DNA from: Grammothele lineata
Taxonomy: Eukaryota > Basidiomycota > Agaricomycetes > Polyporales > Polyporaceae
NCBI GenBank assembly: GCA_002150815.3
Contig: NDFF03000028.1
Coordinates: 124,001-188,000, forward strand
Length of the DNA: 64,000 nucleotides
Reading direction: 5' to 3'
In this document: piece after piece, positions 55,775 to 64,000 of the stretch
How the letters are laid out: every line of letters begins with the position of its first letter
How positions within the stretch are numbered: the stretch's first letter is position 1
The notes under the pieces: model-generated
What the model was told of the DNA's origin: nothing
Seen by the model: only the letters and a program-made list of their open reading frames with translations
Database searches by the model: none
Position numbers and translations under genes: made by a program

Positions 55775-58268
55775 GGCCGGCGCAGAGCAGGGGGAGGGGA
55801 AGGAGAGGCGGTGTGCAAAGAGGAGGACAGGGAAGGCGGAAGCAGAGGCTGGGCGGGCAGAAGATCGCTATATAGGTGTGACAGACATGGCTGTCGGCTG
55901 AGCGCGATCTGTCGTGGCCAGGGAGCCGGTGGCCAGCCGCACTGAGCCAGCCGCGTCCCTCGAATCGGACGCGCTCTACCCGCGCTTCCCACGCCTTCTT
56001 TCCGCGCTCCGAGCCTTCCTCGACGCCCCTCTCTCTCCCCGTCCCAGCCGCTCCTCCTCTCGCCCAATCGCAGCGGCCCGCGTTTGTGCCCTCTGACGTC
56101 TTTCCCGCAGAACCGGGCTTCAGTGTACACACAGACGCACCCAGTCGCCGTAAAGGAACCCCTTCCACCGCGAGGCATGTCCTGCGGCCTCGGACAGAGC
56201 AGCGGGGTGATAACTGGTCATACCCGTCCCATCATGATCCCGTTTGCAAGCTGTGCAACCGTCGCTCTCTGAGCGCCCAATCTCGAGCGCCAAGCTCGGT
56301 CCCTCTCTTCATCCCCCTCCATACTGCCCGAACTCCTATGGCTCGCATCCGCGTCTTGTTATCTCAGGATCGGGATGCTCAGGTCTCAAGCCGTGACAAA
56401 CAAGCGGAACGGACGACATTATGCTCAGCCCCTGACATCGAGATACCGGGCAAGGCTCTCGCCACGGGCAACGTTGACCTCCACCCAGACTCTACTGATG
56501 CGCACAGACCGGAGTCACCGGCTGGGCAGGATCTTCAAACCCATCATGTCGGAACTTCTTCTTGATATTACCTCCGTGTCGCCACAAACACATATATGCG
56601 GCTTGTAACATGCTTGTGAGTAACTCAAGACTATTCGCGAGGAATTGGAATAGTACGTCTTCTCAAAGGACTTGCTTATCGCCTCCGTTGTTCTGAAATT
56701 CCATTTTCGTCAGGACTAAGACACGGATCAGAGGGACCCTACAGTGCATTCCCAAGTCCCGAGGGCCCTGGAACCTCCATTCATTTGGGTACACCGCTGT
56801 TGTCCGTGGTGGTACGAGGCACTCGGTTCAAGGATTACACGAGCCTCGAATTTCCAAACTCAAACTTCTACTTTCGGACCTCTGCTACTTACCCTCCATC
56901 TAGATGGAACAATGCCACGCGCTCTTCGCAGGAACGGCAGAGACGTCAGCTATGAAAGATAGACAGATCTTTGTGACCTCGATCTATACAAGTATTGTCC
57001 CGTCCAAACTTGAAGAACTCAAGATCATGTTCCGAATGCAACGGAACTGGCGAAGTTGTAACGGGACACACAGCGGAGAGAATACGCTGATGAGGGAGGA
57101 AATGCTAGATTGCCGGGCCCCGGTGGCAGAAGGCGTTGTACGCCGGATACTTCTGTCCATTCTTTTGATACATTTATGCCCTTAGGCAACGAACCGGACT
57201 CGGTGAAAAATGATTGCGATGGGCGGCCACGCGCAAGCAGGACTTCTGTGCGCATCTTCTCTTGGTTCGTGCGTTGACGTGAGACTTTGCACGCAGCACA
57301 GAAGACGTGAAGGAACAGACACATATTAGCAATGCAACTGCATGTATTGTTGAGTATTCCATAGCCCAATCAAAGTAGACAGTGTGCTCAGTGAGGAGGG
57401 ACTTAAGAGAAAGACTCAACGCAGACTCTGGGAGATCCGATCCGGTCAACAGCGATGACGGCATGATGTCATGTGATCCAAGATGGAAGCCTCACACGCG
57501 CTTATTTTCCGAATGAACTGACTGGCGCTTACTTAGCTGACTTCCTTCCCTTTCTCTCCATGTACCTCATTGTTATGATGGTAGAAATATGGGTAACAAT
57601 CAGCACCACATGACATACCACAAGCTAGCTCCGAAATCCGTCCAGACAGCAACCGCTGATCAGCGCTCAGCAGCGCCGCCGACGCCACGGTCGTCAAGCT
57701 GACATCGCCCATGATGAACTCGAACGCAGCGTCGAAGACCGCCTTGGCTTGATATTTGCCGTTCCATCTCAGGACAGGTAGTAGTTGTGGTACTTGGTAG
57801 GTCGTATACTGCGAGACTTACTCTATCATATTGACAATATGCCATATAGGTGCTCACTACGGTTGCACAGTTCTGGTATCCATCAATACACTGCATTGAG
57901 AACGAGTGCAATGCGAGATCGCTCCCCACTAGAAGACGCTGTCAGGTGGCTGTCAATAATCTCGCCCTCGTGTATACTCCCTCTGGAGCCCCCGTTCGCT
58001 TCGCGCGCACGATGCGTTTCAAATGCCAGGCCTAATGCACGGCCCGATACACAGGTCGCGGTGATGGCCTCGGGAGCGCAAGACTGTTCAGCGCGGCGCT
58101 GGTCTCGGCCGGCCTAGCAAGACGTCGTGAAAATACCCGCAGCACCGCTCCGCATTTCTCGCACATCTTTCCTTCGCTCCGCTCACTCTTGCTGCTTTCT
58201 CCCTTTCCTGACGCTTGGCCGGTCGTGCACATTCCTTTCAACTTTACAGCTCTTCTTCTGAGACCGCC
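55775..58268. other. Long intergenic stretch with a weak minus-strand candidate
   Basis: 55775-55880 is the GT61 core promoter. 55900-57170 shows no supportable gene. 57174-57960 (-) holds the candidate described separately. 58100-58268 is leader sequence of the GH5 gene. Confidence 0.4.
57174..57960 (-). CDS. Possible uncharacterised multi-exon gene (fragmentary)
   Basis: Three exon-like blocks with matching gt/ag signals on the minus strand. 57930 downwards reads SDLALHSFSMQCIDGYQNCATV before a gtgagc donor; about 57760-57645 reads AVFDAAFEFIMGDVSLTTVASA...LLSGRISELACG before gtatgt; 57460-57180 reads LPESALSLSLKSLLTEHTVYFDW then a hydrophobic STIHAVALLICVCSFTSS helix. I could not fix the start, the phases between all blocks or the stop. 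The paired cysteines in the first block suggest a secreted or lumenal protein. No family recognised. Confidence 0.28.
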
Positions 58269-60916
58269 ATGGCTTCTCCTTACGGCCTTAACCGTCCGCA
58301 GGATGGAATGTATTCTGTCGATAGCCTCAACGCGAGCTCACAAAACCCATTCTCTTCGACGTACAATCTTCCTGCACATTCTACAGCCTCCCTCCCGACT
58401 TCTCCATTCCTGACTGCCCAGGAACCTCGGACCTACCTTCCTGCACCTACGAGCAAGGAGAAATACCGGGACTCGGCCTCGACTCCATGGTACAAACGCG
58501 TCTGGGTGTGGATCCTTGCGGTCCTGGTGGTCGGCGGCGTCGTGACAGTCGTCGTCTATTTCGCTGCGGTGAAACCCAAACATGATCACGATGACAGCTC
58601 GAAGACATCTGGTGATTCTGGCAGTTCGGGAAACAGCGGCGGCTCCAACGCGCAGTCCGTAATCAAGACTGGGGGCGACGGTACCACCGTCACGACCGAC
58701 GACGGGTCGACCTTCATTTACAAGAATGCCTTTGGCGGATACTGTACGTCCGCCGCCTCACTGAATTCCTTGAAGCCCGAGCGCAACTTCGGCGGTTCCG
58801 CCTCGCCCACACGCACCGCCATGCGCGGACCGAGAGCGCTGCTCCGAATTTAGATACTAACCAGACGTTTTCCTTCTAGGGGTTTCGAACCCGGCGGACC
58901 CGTTCGACAACTCAGCGCGGCCGAACTCGTGGACGCCGCCGCTCAACACGAGCTGGACGTGGGGCAAAGACCGAATCAACGGCGTGAACCTCGGCGGGCT
59001 CTTTGTCCTCGAGCCGTTCATCGTCCCCGCGCTCTTCCAGCAGAACCCGAGCGCGGTCGACGAGTGGACGCTGAGCGAGTCCCTCACGGCTAAGGGCCAG
59101 CTCCAGTCGGCGCTCGAGGACCACTATAACACGTTCATCACGGAGGAGGACCTCGCGCAGATCGCTGGCGCGGGCTTGAACTGGGTACGGCTCCCGATCC
59201 CGTTCTGGGCGATTGAGGTTTGGGACGATGTTGGTGCGGACGGGAGTGGGCAGAAGGTCTCGGAGCCATTCTTAGCGCGGACGTACTGGAAGTATGTGTC
59301 GCATTCTGTGGGGTCGTGTCCTTGAACTGACTATATGCGCTTGTAGGTACATTCTGCGTGTCCTCGGATGGGCACGCAAATACGGACTTCGGGTTCTACT
59401 CGATCTGCACACTATCCCTGGCTCTCAGAATGGCGAGTAAAATGGCGGATCTGTCGTCACTGCTGTGAATCATCTGACCTATCTAATGATAAAAGGATTC
59501 AACCACTCTGGAAAGCTCGGTTCTTTGAACTGGTTGAACGGCGTCATGGGGCTCGCCAATGCTGAACGTTCTCTCGACTACATTCGCACTCTGCTTGAGT
59601 TTATCTCGCAGGTATGAAACCTTCAGCAATATACGGCGTGCCTCGGAAGCCACTGACGTGCCCTGCAGCCCGAATACAAAGATCTTATACCCATGTTCGG
59701 CATCCTGAATGAACCGTTCGCGAACACGCTCGGTCAAGGCCAACTAGAATCTTTGTGAGTAGCCTATTCACCACTGACAGCGTCCAGACGTGCTCACCGT
59801 CAATGGCATACTACAAGCTACCTGCACGCTTACGAAATGATACGTGAAATTACGGGAACTGGTGAGGGAAACGGGCCTATGATCGCCTTCCATGACGGTT
59901 TCAAACCCACGGCCCAATGGGCCGGTTTCCTGTCCGGCGCAGACAGGATCGCGCTGGGTGCGTCTGTCCTATAGAGAAGCTAGTACTTTGTTGATTGACA
60001 GGGGGCCGGTATAGATACCCACCCGTACTTCGCATTCGACGGTCAACAGAACAGGGAACCCGTCAACGTCACCGCCGACGGAGGCAATGGAACCACCATG
60101 GGCGGCAAATGGCCGAAGCAAGCGTGTGCTACTTGGACGAGCGGTATGGACGCCAGGTTTGTCTCATTCAGATGAATCATCAGCTTCACACTGAAAATCC
60201 TTGCTCCCGTTCCCGTTTCAAGCCGTCAGGCGTTCGGTGTAACAGTCGCGGGCGAGTTCAGTAACGCGATCAACGACTGTGGCCTCTACGTCATCGGCGT
60301 GAACAACAGCGCAACATACGGCCCCGGGTGCGACTACTGGGAGGACGCCTCGGGCTGGTCCGACGACACCAAGCAGGGTCTGCGCAGCTTCGCCCTCGCG
60401 TCCATGGACGCTCTCGGCGACTACTTCTTCTGGACGTGGAAGATCGGCAACTCCTCCGCGGGGTCCGTGCAAGCCCCACTCTGGTCCTACAAGCTCGGGC
60501 TCGAGGGCGGCTGGATGCCCACGGACCCGCGCGACGCGCACGGCGCGTGCGCGCAGTTCGGCGAGGCGGAGAGCACGTTCGACGGCACGTTCCAGCCATG
60601 GCAGACCGGCGGCGCAGGCGCGGGCGCGATTGCGGCGAGCGCGACTGCGAGCATTATGCCCTGGCCGCCGACTTTGTTGAACACCCCGACAGACGCGGGC
60701 GTGCTCCCGCAGTACACGAGCACGGCTACGCCAGTGACGCTGCCGCCTGCGAGCTACACGGCGAGCGCGTCTGTGACGGCGGTTGTGGGCGATGGTTGGG
60801 CGCATACGCAGGACAACGCGCCGGCTGTGACTGCAATTGCAGGGTGCGCGTACCCGGACGCGTGGGACGCGCTCAGCGCGCAGGTCCCGGCGTCGGGGTG
60901 CCAACCCGCTGCATGA
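58269..60916 (+). CDS. GH5 exo-beta-1,3-glucanase, membrane-anchored
   Basis: Trims beta-1,3-glucan in the wall or periplasm. Model join(58269..58743,58880..59291,59347..59432,59496..59611,59669..59754,59818..59957,60015..60156,60223..60916), 716 aa. Residues 1-77 are cytosolic and Ser/Pro-rich; 78-100 (VWVWILAVLVVGGVVTVVVYFAA) is a signal anchor; a Ser/Gly/Asp stem follows. Catalytic domain: NGVNLGGLFVLEPFI, EEDLAQIAGAGLNWVRLPI, GLRVLLDLHTIPGSQNG, GILNEPFA with acid/base Glu378, DTHPYFAFDGQQ, GVTVAGEFSNA with nucleophile Glu497, and GDYFFWTWKIGN. A Ser/Thr/Ala-rich tail follows. Order and catalytic pair match subfamily GH5_9 of fungal glucan 1,3-beta-glucosidases. The intron at 59433-59495 starts with gcgagt and is the only way to give SQNGFNHSGKLG, so a second GC-AG intron is likely. 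Confidence 0.93.
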
Positions 60917-62109
60917 AGGCTCTTGGCTTGTCGGCGCGGATGGTTAACCACGTGGGCAGGAAGGCTTATATTATTGTTTGAGGTATCTTGAAGTGTGCTG
61001 TTTGCTCTTCAAGAGCAACTTGATATGGACATGATGATAGTTGTACTGTTTGTCAAATCACCAAACCAGAGTTTATACCCCCCAACAGCATATTCGGGAC
61101 GAGCATCGACGTCTCTCCTCATATGAGTGACAAAAGCTGTCTAGTGGGGCGGGTTAGGGTGTCGATGTGCAACCCGACACTACGTCAACAACACCGCAGT
61201 TTCATGAGCGTTAGTCGTGAAGCAGGGTGTTAAGACACCGCGTACCACAGGGGCGATTCATACAATACGTGTCAACGGCCTTCGCGTGTGGTGGATTCTG
61301 CCAGAGGTCGTATCGCCATTCTTCACTGCAGCTCAGAAGGGTACCCGAGCCAGTCGCCCAACCCCAGAGACTCACCCTCCTCCGTGGGAGCGTGTCGGGT
61401 ACTGTTGAGGCGGCCCCGATCAGCTCGGAAATGCCCTCGCGAAGAGCCTGCGGGGCGGCTCGCCCAGTGTTAATGTGGTACAAGCTCAGGTTAGTTACTT
61501 GCGTAATCCCGAAGACGTCCAGTGATCGTCGCCACGAGGACTTTGCTACGGACTAGCGGCGCATCCGGGGGCAAGAGTGGAAAGCAAAAGGGAACATCGT
61601 ATCCTCAAAACCACCATGAAGTCCAAGGCCTGACCGAGGGCGACCATCCAGATACAGGAGAACACAGCCGAGATTGCAGCTCCTCTGAATAACAATCCTC
61701 TTCTAGGCCGGGAGGGGCGCGCGCACCATACCATCCGTTTCAACTCCGCGAACGCGATCGAATTTGTCCTGGGAGGGATCATGCCCACGAGCGATCAAGG
61801 ACAATCCATTCAGGTTCGTGAACTTGTGGTCCACGGCGCGACCGGTTCCGTCGGCGGCAGATATGAGTGCAGGCGAAGGGCGCGTTATTACTGGTTGGAA
61901 TCGTCGGACCACTTGTGTCAGCCAGCGTGTCAGATCTTTAAGTCGGTGCGGTTTCCTTGGCTCAGACAGTAGACAACAGAAGCTACGCAGGGACATGAGG
62001 TCGTGACAACGCTGATATTTCAAGCGGAATACACCAAATCTAGGGTGCTGTGGTCAGAACATATAGGTACTAGATATGGTGAGGCCAATGGACGTACCAA
62101 TATCATAAA
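60917..62109. other. Convergent intergenic stretch
   Basis: 3' ends of the GH5 gene (+) and the fucosyltransferase-like gene (-). Only short frames; no repeats recognised. Confidence 0.45.
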
Positions 62110-63857
62110 TTACCAAAAACGATTGCTCTCAGCGGGAAACCCGTTTGCGAGCCGCATCATGACCGCGTTAGACGTCAGCGTCGAGAACTGTTCACATGCA
62201 TCAGCTCATTCCAGCACCAAAGAAAAGAGAAAAGAACGACGCACCCCGTTCCCGATCAGCACCTGCGCCCGTTGCGCGACGAGCTGGTCGACCGCCTGCG
62301 CGACGAACCTCTGCTCCCAGTCGAGCTCCAGATCGCGGCTGCTCCCGACCGCATCCCACTCGCCCACGGTCCAAAGCGCGCTCTCGAGCTCCCGCACCCA
62401 CTCCCGCTTCCCGTTCGTCATCACGTACACCCGCCGGACGCCCTGGCCCGCTGGGCTCGCGCGCACCTCCGCGACCTTCCGCGCGATCTCATCCACGCTC
62501 GGGAAGCAGCGCTTGCGATAGTGCTCGACGTTCTCGGGGGTCGTGCGCTTCTCGTCCGGGCGAATGTCCGCCGGGCGCGGTGGGATGGCGAAGGGGTCTG
62601 GAAGGCTTGGGAATGTGTTCACGCTCACGAAGTCTTCCCACTGGCGCGCGAGGTCGGCGCAGTGCTCGTGGTAGTCGCCGCGCCGGACGTGCAGGACCAT
62701 CAGCCCGGGGATCATCGGGTAGCGGGCAGCGCTCGTCGTAGAGGGCGTATAAGGCGTGGTTGAGAGGAAGGGCTCAGGGGAGGAGGGCGGGAGGAAGTGG
62801 TGCCGGTTGCGGTCGAAGGCATGCTCAATGAGGGGGGAGAAGGCGAGGTGGGTGAGAATGGGGGACGCGGCCAGCGCGGGCCAGATATCGAGCAAGGTAT
62901 CACGCCGCCCGAATATGCTGCAACCAGATATGTCAGATTGTGATCGAGAAATCCAGGGAGCCAACCTACTGGTGGTGAGAAAAGATCTGGCTGAACTTCT
63001 TTGACGACTCGACGCAAGGATTACGAGTATGTTGTAGTACCCGCGTCCACTCCACGGCCATGCCTTCCGCTGTGATCGGCGAGGAGAGAGCCGCGTGTAC
63101 TTTATTGCGATCTTTGTCCAGTTTACGAGGGCAAACATGATCGAAGTATTCTTTGGTCACTGCTGGAGGTCTGAAGTCATCGGGCGGAAACGGGTCGCCT
63201 ACGGCGGGTCCTAACAGGCATCATGAGCATCTTGGATCGCACCAAAGAAGATGTCATACCTCGGATGAGTGCTGTGTAGGGTATCTGCGATGGTATCCAG
63301 TTGGTATTATATGGTGAGTACAATGACCCGTCGTCATTCCACGTATAGTTGGCAAACACAAATCTGTAGATGAACAGTAAGCCTCACGACGACGCTGCTA
63401 TGGCGTGGAAAGCACTCACGTCCGGCCCGCGCGATATGCGAGGTATGCATTCAATAAATGTTCCTGGAGCGCATTCCCCCAGCCCAGTCCTGAAGGTGTC
63501 GACGGTGGCTGTGAGCACGTGGCATAGCGGCGGAGATGTTTACACAGACGAACCGCGGACGTGGCCGGCTACAAAGAAGAAGCCCTCGTCCTCTCGAGGG
63601 CGGGTGCTATTCCAAGACTGCTGCGGGAGACGGAGTTCGGCTTCGTGGTATTCGGAGTAGAGAGGCGGAAGGAGTGTCCCCGGTGGGGGGACTGGATATT
63701 GCTTCGGCCACCCGAGCTGGAAGCGAGCTGTCCAGGCAAGCGCGCAGGTAGAGAGGACGGTGGCAGCGGCGAAGAGGGAGACGGCCCGTCTCCTGGAGAA
63801 GGGGCGGCGGTCGGGACGGCAGCCGTCGGAGGAGAGGTACTTGGGGAGGACGGACAT
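62110..63857 (-). CDS. Fucosyltransferase-like type II membrane protein
   Basis: Model complement(join(62110..62187,62245..62917,62970..63210,63260..63363,63420..63489,63554..63857)), 489 aa, all phases agree. A basic cytosolic end (CRPDRRPFSRRR) is followed by an anchor at about 26-43 (VSLFAAATVLSTCALAW). Lumenal blocks: FFVAGHVRG plus LGWGNALQEHLLNAYLAYRAGR, the Gly-x-Gly-N nucleotide-sugar loop of O-fucosyltransferase-like proteins; FANYTWNDDGSLYSPYN; LMVLHVRRGDYHEHC at 312-326 with the HxRRGDY signature; RRVYVMTNGKREWVREL; and QVLIGNGFSTLTSNAVMMRL, the closing motif of GT-B fucosyltransferases. Family assignment is by these motifs only. Acceptor and exact linkage are unknown. The position next to GH5 and GT61 genes is probably chance. 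Confidence 0.82.
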
Positions 63858-64000
63858 GGAGGGCGCCGGGGAAGGCCAAGGGAGGCGGAGGGAGGGAGGA
63901 GCAGAAGGGGCCGGGTTGTTCAACTGTCCCGTCAATTTGAAGCGAACAGCCGGGGACTGTCATCTCGTGTGAATAGCAAAGTCGGGAGTCGTGGCGCAGA
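63858..64000. other. Promoter and leader of the fucosyltransferase-like gene
   Basis: Purine-rich on the plus strand, therefore C/T-rich on the coding strand, as in leaders of other genes here. The window ends before any further gene. Confidence 0.4.

Overview
The window reads as nuclear DNA of a filamentous basidiomycete, most likely an Agaricomycete. Coding regions are cut by many 45-70 nt GT-AG introns. Several proteins belong to families largely confined to mushroom-forming fungi: DUF6533 and DUF6534 multi-pass membrane proteins, a mating-type-style HMG-box factor, a tiny double-stranded-RNA-binding-like protein and a small hydrophobic membrane protein with a low-complexity tail. I saw no prokaryotic operons, rRNA, tRNA or CRISPR. 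Genes are monocistronic, lie on both strands and are separated by 0.2-6 kb.

Layout, left to right. 1-662 (-): 5' part of ATP-dependent PEP carboxykinase. 2401-3542 (+): TMEM53/DUF829 hydrolase-like protein. 7442-9220 (+): HMG-box regulator. 11779-13894 (-): DUF6533 membrane protein. 15127-16460: a pair of inverted repeats enclosing a candidate 130-aa orphan gene. 16886-18155 (-): secreted PLC-like phosphodiesterase. 19740-22729 (+): NAD+ kinase. 23696-25763 (+): DUF6534 membrane protein. 26168-27679 (-): queuosine-salvage protein. 28283-29753 (-): mitochondrial ferrochelatase. 32025-33608 (-): disordered, probably nuclear protein. 35582-35940 (+): 84-aa dsRBD-like protein. 36960-38780: motif-dense repeats around a small spliced transcription unit. 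42181-44294 (-): aquaporin. 45899-46975 (-): 310-aa protein of unknown function. 47419-49085 (-): RCC1. 50023-51412 (-): MYND-finger protein. 51818-52602 (-): small membrane protein. 53569-55774 (-): GT61 glycosyltransferase. 58269-60916 (+): membrane-anchored GH5 exo-beta-1,3-glucanase. 62110-63857 (-): fucosyltransferase-like type II membrane protein.

Most genes are housekeeping: gluconeogenesis, NADP supply, heme synthesis, queuine salvage and Ran GTP exchange. Three at the right end act in the secretory pathway or cell wall: GT61, GH5 and the fucosyltransferase-like protein. I see no evidence of a co-regulated metabolic cluster. Exon-intron models were built by hand from splice consensus, reading-frame phase and remembered family conservation. 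Where every exon is listed, the coding length is a multiple of three. No database search was possible.

The most unusual points are the inverted-repeat block with its nested orphan, two GC-AG introns, an 8-nt microexon in ferrochelatase, a 7-nt first coding exon, a MYND finger whose last cysteine lies in an intron, and a TGACC/CATGATC motif-dense region flanking a small spliced unit.
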